From assembly GCA_017403345.1 (NCBI GenBank), contig JAFQOH010000089.1, forward strand, positions 1 to 11,644: DNA of 11,644 nucleotides. The letters run 5' to 3'. This stretch comes from RGIG3701 sp017403345 (GTDB lineage Bacteria > Planctomycetota > Planctomycetia > Pirellulales > Thermoguttaceae). How positions within the stretch are numbered: position 1 is the first letter of the stretch; each line of letters starts with the position of its first letter. Of the stretch, positions 4,772-11,644 are shown piece after piece. The position numbers and the translations under genes are program-made. A model generated the notes under the pieces. That model was not told the origin of the DNA. It saw only the letters and a program-made list of their open reading frames with translations, and ran no database searches.

Positions 4772-7198
4772 ATGCCTGAGATCATCGTGCTCTTTTTTCT
4801 GCTTGCGGGATTCGTATTTCTTGCGTTTCCATTTTTCCTGACGATGTACCTGACCAATAGAATGCAGGAAAATACGGAGAAGATCTGCTCCGAATTGCGT
4901 ATTTTGCTGAAAGCGCTTCTCTTTCAGCAAAAGGAACTTCAAAAAACGGATCCAACCGGCTCGCAGACCATTTCGGAAAATTCATCTGCATCGGCATCTT
5001 CGCCGGTCCCTCCGTCCGCGGAAACGTCCGTTTCGGCTCATTCCCAAACGGTCCAAACTCCTCCCGCGGTCACTCCCGTCCCAAAAGAAACGCATTCGGA
5101 AGAACTTTCGCATGCCAGCTCCGTACCCGTTTCCGATACGATCTCCGAATGCACTTCCAAGCCCGAAGGATCCCCGCAGTCCCCCGAAACGTCCGTTTCT
5201 CCGCATTCATCTCCCATTCCGTGCGCATCCTCCTCCCCAGTTCAGACGCCGGCCTCTCCAGTCCTGACGCCGGCCTCTCCAGTCCTGACGCCGGCCTCTC
5301 CAGTCCTGACGCCGACCTCTCCGGTCCTGACTTCGACCGGTCCGGCTCCTTCTGCCAAACTGCATTCCACCGCATCGAAACCGTATTCCGTCAACGCTCC
5401 GCAGCAGGAAATGTCGCGCGGCTGGAACTGGTTCTGGTACGGGCGGGAAGAGCTTCACGAAAACGAAAACCGTGAATTCATCATGGCGTCCAACTGGCTC
5501 ATCCGTTTCGGAATGCTCGTTCTTGTGCTCGGTCTCGGCTTCTTCGTGAAGTACTCCATCGACCAAGGTTGGCTCAGTCCGCAGATACGCATCCTCGGCA
5601 CGACGCTCGTCGGGCTGGTCATGTACTTCGCCGGTCTGCGTCTCTGGCACACGGCAATGAACCTTCTCGGTCAGGCACTCATCGCCGGAAGTACGTGCGT
5701 CCTCTACTTTTCCGCCTACGGCGCGAGCCGGCTTTACACGCTGATCCCGCAGGAATGGGGACTCGCATGGTGCTGTGCCGTGACCATCCTGCTCGTCCTG
5801 ACAGCAATTCTCCGAGAAAGCCGTCTGATCGCCGTCCTCGGAATGTTCGGCGCGTACCTAACGCCATACTTTTTCCCATTTTTCCACGAGAATTTCGTTT
5901 TTCTCGCCGTTTACCTCTCCTTCCCGACCTTAGGGATCCTCTGGATGCGCCGTGCGCACTCTTGGAGCCTCCCGGCATGGATCGCGTTCGCCGGGACCTT
6001 TACGCTCTGGATCTGGCCGTCATTCCGCTGGAGTGCAGACTCCATCGCTCAAATGGCGAATGAACTGGGAATAGTACCGCTTGCTCTTCAGAGTTTCCTT
6101 GCGGGGATATCGATCTTTTTCCTCGCCGCCTTCCACCTCATCGCGCAGCGCAGAGTCCGTCAGCTCGTTTTCTCATCCACGACAGGAGATCTCGTTCTGG
6201 CGTTCTTCAATGCACTGTTTTTCTGCACGATGCTTCAAAATCTCGTGAGCATGTGGGATCCCGGCGTTTCCCTTTTCGGCATCCCGCACTCGTCCGCGAT
6301 CCGCACACTGCCGGCACTTCTGGCGGTCGGCTACCTTCTGGCGTTCTTTCTTCTGAAACGAACGGAGCAGAACCTGCCGTTCCGTGCCGCGGACCTCGCG
6401 CTGGCGTTCCTCGTTTTCCCGCTGACGCTCGGAAGCAGTCTCGGCTGCTGGAATCTGCCGTGCCTCCTGCTGATCTGTGCCGCCTTCCACAGTGCCGCAC
6501 AGAAGATCCCAAGCAATCTCACGGTCTGGCTGGTCCGCATTCTCGCGATGCTTCTGGGGATCGCCGCGTACGGTGCCCTTCTGGAATACTATCAGGTCCT
6601 GGATCTCAGCACCATCCTCGGCAAAGCCTACGCCTTCCGCGAGTTCCAGGACAAATGGGACTGTCTGTATGAACTGCCCTTCCGCGTCCTGCGCTTCCTC
6701 GTACCCGCGGTCTCCATGCTGATCCTTGCCGGAAGCGCATTCCGTGTCCGCGAAAATGCCCGAATTTCCAATTCCCTCGAAACTGCCCGGTTTTTCGGCT
6801 GTCTGGGATTCCTTTATCTCTGGTTCTGGCTGACGCTGGAGACCAGCCTCTGCATGACAGAGTACCTCCCCTCCATGCGTCAAGGGGCCATTTCCATCAT
6901 CTGGACGCTTTACGCGCTGACGCTCCTTTCGATCGGGATCCGCTGGAACTGGAAACCGCTCCGGACTACCGCCCACATCCTTTTCGCAATGACGGTCGGA
7001 AAGATCTTCCTCATGGACATTTCCCATCTGGAAACGATCTACCGCATTTCCGCCTTCATCCTGCTGGGGATCCTGCTTTTGATCGGAGGGATCCTCTACC
7101 TGCGGGACCTTCAGAAGCATCGCGGCGAACCGTCTGGCGATCCGTCTGGCGATCCGTCCGATCCGTCCGATCCGTCCGATCCGTCCGAAAAACCGTAG
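4772..7198 (+). CDS. DUF2339 polytopic membrane protein with a Ser/Thr/Pro-rich linker
   Basis: This 808-aa inner-membrane protein belongs to the DUF2339 (PF10101) family, whose function is unknown. One N-terminal membrane segment (about 4-25) is followed by a short charged, probably helical stretch (29-60). Residues 60-225 are a low-complexity Ser/Thr/Pro/Val linker containing five 7-aa repeats (SPVLTPA-like, 155-189). The family core begins near M238 with SNWLIRFGMLVLVLGLGFF and VKYSIDQGW. It continues as a long series of hydrophobic helices to about residue 775. The C-terminus is a soluble tail of GDPS and DPS repeats. The start ATG has AGAGGTG at 4761-4767, four bases upstream. It is probably transcribed from the promoter at 4678. 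The linker repeats look expanded and are not needed for family recognition. Confidence 0.92.
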   Translation: MPEIIVLFFLLAGFVFLAFPFFLTMYLTNRMQENTEKICSELRILLKALLFQQKELQKTDPTGSQTISENSSASASSPVPPSAETSVSAHSQTVQTPPAVTPVPKETHSEELSHASSVPVSDTISECTSKPEGSPQSPETSVSPHSSPIPCASSSPVQTPASPVLTPASPVLTPASPVLTPTSPVLTSTGPAPSAKLHSTASKPYSVNAPQQEMSRGWNWFWYGREELHENENREFIMASNWLIRFGMLVLVLGLGFFVKYSIDQGWLSPQIRILGTTLVGLVMYFAGLRLWHTAMNLLGQALIAGSTCVLYFSAYGASRLYTLIPQEWGLAWCCAVTILLVLTAILRESRLIAVLGMFGAYLTPYFFPFFHENFVFLAVYLSFPTLGILWMRRAHSWSLPAWIAFAGTFTLWIWPSFRWSADSIAQMANELGIVPLALQSFLAGISIFFLAAFHLIAQRRVRQLVFSSTTGDLVLAFFNALFFCTMLQNLVSMWDPGVSLFGIPHSSAIRTLPALLAVGYLLAFFLLKRTEQNLPFRAADLALAFLVFPLTLGSSLGCWNLPCLLLICAAFHSAAQKIPSNLTVWLVRILAMLLGIAAYGALLEYYQVLDLSTILGKAYAFREFQDKWDCLYELPFRVLRFLVPAVSMLILAGSAFRVRENARISNSLETARFFGCLGFLYLWFWLTLETSLCMTEYLPSMRQGAISIIWTLYALTLLSIGIRWNWKPLRTTAHILFAMTVGKIFLMDISHLETIYRISAFILLGILLLIGGILYLRDLQKHRGEPSGDPSGDPSDPSDPSDPSEKP
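5234..5338 (+). repeat. 21-bp in-frame tandem repeat (SPVLTPA) in the DUF2339 linker
   Basis: Five consecutive 21-bp units encode SPVQTPA, SPVLTPA, SPVLTPA, SPVLTPT and SPVLTST. Units 2 and 3 are identical in DNA (TCTCCAGTCCTGACGCCGGCC); unit 4 differs by one base and the outer units carry more changes. This pattern fits expansion from the middle with degenerating ends. The reading frame is kept. Confidence 0.93.
7127..7186 (+). repeat. 9- and 12-bp in-frame tandem repeats at the DUF2339 C-terminus
   Basis: Two 12-bp units GA(A/T)CCGTCTGGC (7127-7150, encoding E/D-P-S-G) are followed by four identical 9-bp units GATCCGTCC (7151-7186, encoding DPS). The stop codon follows after EKP. Loss of the GGC codon turns the 12-bp unit into the 9-bp unit, so one probably arose from the other. 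Confidence 0.93.
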
Positions 7199-7350
7199 GA
7201 GCCGAAAAAAGAGTGACCAAAAAAGCGAGGGACTAACTAAAATTTCAAACGAAAGTGTGTTCCGAAACGTAAAAAATAAACCGGTCGGCGTTTTCTGCCG
7301 ATAAAACAGAAAGCCATATGGGGTCCAAAAAAGCAAATGGAGACAAAAAC
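7199..7350 (+). other. Leader region of the DUF1559 gene
   Basis: This 152-bp A-rich gap has no clear sigma-70 promoter that I can support. A small stem-loop TCGGC/GCCGA lies at 7285-7301. GGAG at 7339-7342 is the best Shine-Dalgarno, eight bases before GTG 7351. No T-rich terminator is visible after the DUF2339 stop, so some readthrough from upstream is possible. Confidence 0.4.
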
Positions 7351-8247
7351 GTGAAAAAATCAGGATTTACGCTCGTTGAGCTGCTGGTCGTCATCGCCAT
7401 CATCGGTGTCTTGATGGGCCTGCTTCTTCCCGCAGTTCAAAATGCGCGTGAAGCAGCGCGTCAGATGCAGTGCACGAACAACATGAAGCAGCTCGGCCTG
7501 GCTGTGATGAATCACAACTCGAACAACCAGGGCCGATTTCCGTCCGGAGGTCACGGCTATGCCTACATCGGAGACCGTGAACGGGGGACCGATTACAATC
7601 AGCGCGGCGGATGGACCTACAATGTCCTGCCGTTCTTGGGACTCGAGACACTTCATCAGGCAGACATCTCCACGCGCGTCACGACACCCGTTTCATTTTT
7701 CTACTGCCCGTCATGTCGTCCGGCCAAAAATTACCCATCCCGTGCCCGCGAGATCATCTCCGACAGTCAACAGACTACGGGACCTTCCATGATGCCCAAA
7801 AGCGATTATGCCGCCAACCGCGGCGCGTACAGTAACGTTGAAGCCAGTGAGGACGCAAATAATCCATCCGGCGGTCTGATTTTCAAGCAAAGCATGGTTT
7901 ATGAAAAAGACGTCACGGACGGCCTGAGCTACACGATCCTCGTCGGTGAGCGGTCTTTGAACCTCAGTTTCGCAAGCATCACGAATCCGCCTCTTGGAGA
8001 CGACGATGACTGTTTCCTCGGCGGACAAAATTATGATACGCTGCGGTGTTACGCAAACGGCAAACTTACTCAAAGCCGCATTGGATATTCCAATTCAAGC
8101 GGATTTGGTTCCGTGCATCAGGGGTTCGTCGGATTCATATTTGCCGACGGTCACTGCCAGACGGTCTCCTACAGTGTGACGTCTGAGGTCCTCCGGAATC
8201 TGCTTCACCGCGAAGACGGAAATATCGTCGATACTTCGAGCCTTTGA
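7351..8247 (+). CDS. DUF1559 prepilin-like protein with H-x9-DG motif
   Basis: This protein of about 298 aa is of the DUF1559 (PF07596) type characteristic of Planctomycetes and relatives. It has a type IV pilin-like N-terminus. The short basic leader KKSG is followed by the prepilin peptidase site G5/F6 with Glu at +5 (E10), then a hydrophobic helix VELLVVIAIIGVLMGLLLPA. PAVQNAREAARQMQCTNNMK and the family's globular domain follow. The C-terminal H-x9-DG motif is present, with H256 and D266-G267 (H-QGFVGFIFA-DG). It is expected to be processed, exported and possibly assembled at the surface; the exact role of the family is not established. The GTG at 7351 is preferred because GGAG lies eight bases upstream and it gives the usual short leader. 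ATG 7318, eleven codons upstream, lacks a good ribosome site. A strong terminator follows. Confidence 0.94.
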   Translation: MKKSGFTLVELLVVIAIIGVLMGLLLPAVQNAREAARQMQCTNNMKQLGLAVMNHNSNNQGRFPSGGHGYAYIGDRERGTDYNQRGGWTYNVLPFLGLETLHQADISTRVTTPVSFFYCPSCRPAKNYPSRAREIISDSQQTTGPSMMPKSDYAANRGAYSNVEASEDANNPSGGLIFKQSMVYEKDVTDGLSYTILVGERSLNLSFASITNPPLGDDDDCFLGGQNYDTLRCYANGKLTQSRIGYSNSSGFGSVHQGFVGFIFADGHCQTVSYSVTSEVLRNLLHREDGNIVDTSSL

Positions 8248-8280
8248 GCTCCTTTTCCTTTTGGCAGAGAGGAATACACA

Positions 8281-8318
8281 AAACGGCGGCTCCTGAAACT
8301 TCGGAGACGCCGTTTTTT
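8281..8318 (+). terminator. Rho-independent terminator between convergent genes
   Basis: AAACGGCG (8281-8288) pairs with CGCCGTTT (8308-8315). The stem continues inside as CTCC/GGAG (8290-8293 with 8303-8306), and a run of six T follows (8313-8318). It ends the DUF1559 transcript 34 bp after the stop. Read from the minus strand the stem is followed by TTTTGTGT, so it may also weakly terminate lnt, whose stop is at 8355. Confidence 0.88.
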
Positions 8319-8354
8319 CATCCCTTTTTTATTCAGACCGGTTCACGACGGACT

Positions 8355-10445
8355 TCATATTTCGACCAGCACGCCGGAAGGATCCCGTTTCTCGCCGTTT
8401 TTCCTTTTTCTCACCGGAATTCCGAGGACTGCGGCTGCGAGCGGGAACCAGAAGAAGAGCCAGCCCCATTCGGTGAAAAACGAGCGGCGCGGGTCTTTCT
8501 GCACCTGCGCGAACAAAACGTCCTCTTTCCCAGTCTCGATCTCACCCAGGATCCGGCCGTTTCCGTCAATGGAGGCCGTGATCCCGTAGTTGGACGCCAT
8601 CAGAAGCGGTTTTCGGTTTTCCACGGCACGCAGGACTCCGCAGGCAAGCAGGAGTTCCGATTCATGGGAGAGACCGAACCACCCATTATTCGCAAGCGTC
8701 AGGATGAGATCCGCTTCCGTTCCCTTTCCCCGCAGCTCCGCGATCTGTTTCCGGGTCATTTGCGAAAGCGTCGTTTCAAAGCAGATACTGCACAGCGCGT
8801 TGAGCGTTTCCGTTTTTCCATCTGCATCCGACTCTGCATCCGACTCTGCATCCGACTCTGCATCCGACTCTGCATCCGACTCTGCATCCGACTCTGCATC
8901 CGACTCTGCATCCAAACCGGCTGCGGGTGAGACCTGGCCCGCGGAGGAAACCGGGATCGGGATCGCGACGGGATGAGTTCCCGCATCGAGAGAGTAGATC
9001 GGCATCCACTTCTCCAGTGCCGGAAACCAAGTGCGCAGGGTCCGCATCAGCGGAATGTACTCGCCGAACGGAACGAGTCCCATTTTGTGGTAAATGCGCT
9101 CCGGATCGAGCTCCTGGTCTCCCGGCCTCGCGAAGATCGCGGAATTGAAGTGCTTCGTACCATCTTCTCGATAGAAAGAGATCGAACAGCCGGCTAGAAG
9201 CGGTGCTTGGACGGCATGCTCCGTAAAATCGAGAAAGTACTCCTGACTTTCAAGCGCGGAACGTTCTACTTTTTCCTGAAATCCATCCTCTGGAAACGGC
9301 ATTCCGTCCTCCGTCAGCAGCCCCGCAGGCATCCGGGCGTTTTTTTCTGCGAAAAGAATCGGAAATCGGTAAATGCTTTCCGGATAAACGACCAGATCCA
9401 GCCGTTTTTCACCTTCAGCAGTCCCGGTCCCGGATCCCGTCATTTTCTCCGACTGTGAGGCATGCCCATTCTGCATCGCATGCACTTTCTGAAGAAGCGC
9501 AGAATAGGCGGCGTCCGTTTTTTGCGCAAGTTCCGGAGTCACTGTCAATTCCGCTTTGACGCTGCCCTGAAGAAGCGCAAAATTCCCCATCGGTACGTTG
9601 GGATTCGGTTCACCCAGCCGCCAGTATCCGTACCCAACCAGAAACATCAAGCCGGCCAGAAACGCCGAAGTACCCCAAATACACACCGTTCGGTCCATCG
9701 CGAAACGGTTCGGCACACCAAACGGTACGCTCTCGTTTCCGTCCGCCGATACACTGCCGAGAAAAAGGAGTTTCTCCAGGATCGGTTTCAGCGCCAAAAT
9801 GAAAGCCGTACTTAAAAAGACCAGAAATGCCGCAGTACCGCGCTGCCCCGCAATGTCCGCGATCTGAATGAAGAGCGGGTCGCGATAAAAAACGTCCGCC
9901 GCCGTTCCGATGATGGCTCCGGCAAAGGGAAAACCTCGGATCAGATCACTTGCCAGCCAAATGACCGGAATGACCAGAAGCGCCGACGCACACGGAAAAC
10001 ACCCTCCCCAAATACTCGGCTCTGAAACGCGCTTTCCGAAGATCCGGCATCCCCATTTCGGAAGGCGTTCATAGATCAGCGTCCGGGAAATTCCGACGAA
10101 GATCGGCAAACCGGCCCCCATGTATCCCGCAAGCAGAAACCAGAGTCCGTAGTTGATCCAATGCGGAAAACGCACAAAATGCACCAGATAGACCCAAAAA
10201 AGAGTCCCGAAAAACCAGAGTTTCAAGTAAGGATGACGCCCTGGAAGCCGTTCCAGCAAAACAGGAAACACCCCCGCAGCGAGAGCAGGAAAAATGAGCC
10301 ACTTCCAGCCCACAGACGGCAGCGCAAGCGCAGTTCCGACGGCATGAAACAGTAAAAGGATCGAAAAAAAACGCGGCGTAAGGACACGGGAACGCAAAAA
10401 CACGGAAAACTCCTGCGGAAAATCGCAATTCGGCAAATCGCTCAA
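8355..10445 (-). CDS. lnt: Apolipoprotein N-acyltransferase with a repeat insertion in the catalytic domain
   Basis: Lnt adds the third acyl chain to the N-terminal cysteine of lipoproteins, using phospholipid as donor, at the inner membrane. The N-terminal half (about 20-275) is a multi-helix membrane domain. A nitrilase-like catalytic domain follows, then a final membrane segment (about 658-677). The triad is intact: E356 in VYPESIYRFP, K454 in YHKMGLVPFGEYIPL and C555 in SICFE. ANNGWFG and ASNYGITASIDGNGRI match the family. At 696 aa it is longer than E. coli Lnt (512 aa). Between K454 and C555 there are about 49 extra residues relative to E. coli, including seven DAES repeats (512-539). 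The start is TTG at 10445, overlapping the upstream stop as TTGA, so translation is probably coupled. No strong ribosome site is visible. Confidence 0.94.
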   Translation of the reverse strand: MSDLPNCDFPQEFSVFLRSRVLTPRFFSILLLFHAVGTALALPSVGWKWLIFPALAAGVFPVLLERLPGRHPYLKLWFFGTLFWVYLVHFVRFPHWINYGLWFLLAGYMGAGLPIFVGISRTLIYERLPKWGCRIFGKRVSEPSIWGGCFPCASALLVIPVIWLASDLIRGFPFAGAIIGTAADVFYRDPLFIQIADIAGQRGTAAFLVFLSTAFILALKPILEKLLFLGSVSADGNESVPFGVPNRFAMDRTVCIWGTSAFLAGLMFLVGYGYWRLGEPNPNVPMGNFALLQGSVKAELTVTPELAQKTDAAYSALLQKVHAMQNGHASQSEKMTGSGTGTAEGEKRLDLVVYPESIYRFPILFAEKNARMPAGLLTEDGMPFPEDGFQEKVERSALESQEYFLDFTEHAVQAPLLAGCSISFYREDGTKHFNSAIFARPGDQELDPERIYHKMGLVPFGEYIPLMRTLRTWFPALEKWMPIYSLDAGTHPVAIPIPVSSAGQVSPAAGLDAESDAESDAESDAESDAESDAESDAESDADGKTETLNALCSICFETTLSQMTRKQIAELRGKGTEADLILTLANNGWFGLSHESELLLACGVLRAVENRKPLLMASNYGITASIDGNGRILGEIETGKEDVLFAQVQKDPRRSFFTEWGWLFFWFPLAAAVLGIPVRKRKNGEKRDPSGVLVEI
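8821..8913 (-). repeat. 12-bp in-frame tandem repeat (DAES) inside lnt
   Basis: Seven perfect copies of the 12-mer TCTGCATCCGAC (plus strand) run from 8821 to 8904, and a partial eighth ends at 8913. On the coding strand the unit is GATGCAGAGTCG, encoding D-A-E-S. There are no differences between copies, not even synonymous ones, so the expansion is probably recent. It forms a highly acidic segment at residues 512-542 of Lnt. Confidence 0.95.
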
Positions 10446-11644
10446 AATCTATCAGGATCCAGACCACAAAGCCGGACTCCCACTCGATTCTCGCATTCTA
10501 CCGGAAATCCGCTTCCTGCGCAACATCCATTTACGAAAACTTCCGCACTTTCTTCCAATTTTTGCCCCAAATTCAGCACCGTTCCGACCTGCCATTTCAG
10601 AAGTTCCGCGACCGGAAGACGGCGCCGTCCCAGCACGATAGAAAGTTCCGCCGGAATTTCCATCACGCTCAGACGATCCAGCGAAACAGGCACACGCTGA
10701 ACGATCTCCGCCTCCGCCTCTTTCTCAAGATCCCGTTCAAACGGCGAGTAGATCCGTCCAGCCTCCCTGACCGAAGGCAGTTCCTCTTCCTTCAAAGAAA
10801 ACGAGGGAGCATCTGCAGTTCCTCCAGCCTGCACGCCCCCTCCGAGCCGCAGGAATCCATCTGACTCCATGAGATCCTCGGCCGTAAAATTCTTCAGAGC
10901 TTCACGGCATTCTGCTCCGTTCCCAGAGTTCTGATCAGAACGACACCGGCTCCCAGGCTCGACCGTTTTGGCCACGACATAAACACACGTGCGCCAATCC
11001 ATCGGAACTGCGTAAGCAGCGGAAACCGTAGAGCCCCCGGTAAACTCCGGATCCATTCCCGCTTCTGGAAATTCAAGATCGATCACCTGGACCGGTTCAA
11101 AATGCGGCTCCAGATCACTCGGAAAAATCTGCGTCTCTACCAGAGAAATACCGAGCGCTCCGCCGTCAAGTGCAAGGCTGCCGAAACGTTCAAGCCCGTT
11201 CCCACTCACCGACGCATTCATGCTCCCTCCCCCACTCGGCTGCCGAATGGCGGAAGTTCCGCACAAAAGCATTCCCTGAAGTCCCGCTTCGATCCGTTCC
11301 GTCACTCGAGCGGCACGTGCACGCCAATTCTGCGTATTCGCAGGATGCGCATAGCGGATCTGAAAGAGGATCCGCTCCTCTCGCTGTGCACGTTCCCGCG
11401 GCGAACGAACTCGGGAACGAAAATGAAATCGGTGAACAAAACTAGAAAATTCCGAAAAATCAAGCCGTTCCTGACCCGCACCGCCAACCGTTTCCGACGC
11501 AGTTTCCGGCACTGTTTCCGACGCAGTTTCCGACGCAGTTTCCGACGCAGTTTCCGACGCAGTTTCCGGCACAGTTTCCGACGCCGTTTCCGACGCAGTT
11601 TCCGACGCAGTTTCCGACGCAGTTTCCGACGCAGTTTCCGACGC
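10442..11644 (-). CDS. SpoA-domain (FliN/FliM C-terminal-like) protein, 5' end beyond the window
   Basis: Four hundred codons are visible and the frame stays open to the right edge, so the N-terminus is missing. The in-frame GTG at 11572 is a valine codon inside the repeat and probably not the true start. Residues 1-52 of the visible part are thirteen 4-aa repeats (ASET, twice VPET). A middle of about 260 residues is not recognised; its first part is Arg-rich. The last 80 residues (DNA about 10445-10690) look like a SpoA domain: IPAELSIVLGRRRLPVAELL, then GTVLNLGQKLEESAEVFVNG, then ENRVGVRLCGL. This matches the C-terminal domain of the flagellar switch proteins FliN/FliM and of type III secretion YscQ/SctQ. 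A role in a flagellar C-ring is the likeliest reading, but no other flagellar gene is in view. Its TGA overlaps the TTG of lnt. Confidence 0.78.
   Translation of the reverse strand, partial: ASETASETASETASETASETASETVPETASETASETASETASETVPETASETVGGAGQERLDFSEFSSFVHRFHFRSRVRSPRERAQREERILFQIRYAHPANTQNWRARAARVTERIEAGLQGMLLCGTSAIRQPSGGGSMNASVSGNGLERFGSLALDGGALGISLVETQIFPSDLEPHFEPVQVIDLEFPEAGMDPEFTGGSTVSAAYAVPMDWRTCVYVVAKTVEPGSRCRSDQNSGNGAECREALKNFTAEDLMESDGFLRLGGGVQAGGTADAPSFSLKEEELPSVREAGRIYSPFERDLEKEAEAEIVQRVPVSLDRLSVMEIPAELSIVLGRRRLPVAELLKWQVGTVLNLGQKLEESAEVFVNGCCAGSGFPVECENRVGVRLCGLDPDRF
11489..11644 (-). repeat. 12-bp in-frame tandem repeat (ASET), continuing past the right edge
   Basis: Thirteen 12-bp units fill 156 bp and reach the window end. 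The coding-strand unit is GCGTCGGAAACT (A-S-E-T). Two units, at 11561-11572 and 11501-11512, are GTGCCGGAAACT (V-P-E-T), and a few units differ only in the last base. Because VPET recurs after a block of four ASET units, part of the array may have grown by duplication of a multi-unit block. The total length is unknown because the array is cut. Confidence 0.95.

Noticed and set aside
6173..7336. 387-aa minus-strand frame antisense to the DUF2339 gene
   Set aside because: Long, but Arg/Glu/Gln-rich and without motif. It is the antisense shadow of hydrophobic codons. The opposite strand encodes an obvious membrane protein with a ribosome site and promoter.
8244..8930. 228-aa plus-strand frame ending in CIRLCIRL repeats
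   Set aside because: It is the antisense reading of the DAES repeat and the lnt 3' end. It also spans the terminator at 8281-8318.
11570..11572. GTG as the true start of the SpoA-domain gene
   Set aside because: It is the valine codon of a VPET repeat unit. The frame continues open to the window edge in the same repeat, and VPET recurs downstream.

Overview
The window looks like part of a planctomycete chromosome. The best evidence is a DUF1559 prepilin-like protein at 7351-8247. It has the FTLVELLVVIAIIG leader and a C-terminal H-x9-DG motif, a family greatly expanded in Planctomycetes. An enlarged multi-PDZ RseP and a DUF2339 giant membrane protein fit the same assignment. GC content is moderate. 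I cannot name a genus from this sequence.

Layout, left to right: (a) 8-159, a nested 8/16-bp tandem repeat directly beyond the 3' end of rseP. (b) 173-3808, minus strand, dxr then rseP, the isoprenoid-precursor reductoisomerase and the site-2 protease in the gene order seen in many bacteria. (c) 3809-4151, a divergent promoter region with an extended -10 promoter for dxr and a TTGACG/TAAAAT promoter for a small FmdB-type zinc-ribbon protein at 4152-4466. (d) 4467-4771, a hairpin-rich gap ending in a likely promoter for the DUF2339 membrane protein at 4772-7198. (e) 7351-8247, the DUF1559 protein, followed by a strong Rho-independent terminator at 8281-8318. (f) 8355-11644, minus strand, a SpoA (FliN/FliM C-terminal) protein cut by the right edge, translationally coupled through a TTGA overlap to lnt (apolipoprotein N-acyltransferase).

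Functionally, much of the window concerns the envelope: RseP (intramembrane proteolysis), Lnt (lipoprotein maturation), DUF2339 (polytopic membrane protein) and DUF1559 (pilin-like secreted protein). Dxr makes isoprenoid precursors, which also feed undecaprenyl carriers.

The most unusual trait is the density of tandem repeats: five arrays in 11.6 kb. Four lie inside genes with units that are multiples of 3 (SPVLTPA, DPS/GDPS, DAES, ASET). One lies outside any recognised gene with a unit that is not a multiple of 3. The DAES array is inserted in the Lnt catalytic domain shortly before the nucleophile cysteine. I found no RNA gene, CRISPR array, transposase or complete mobile element.
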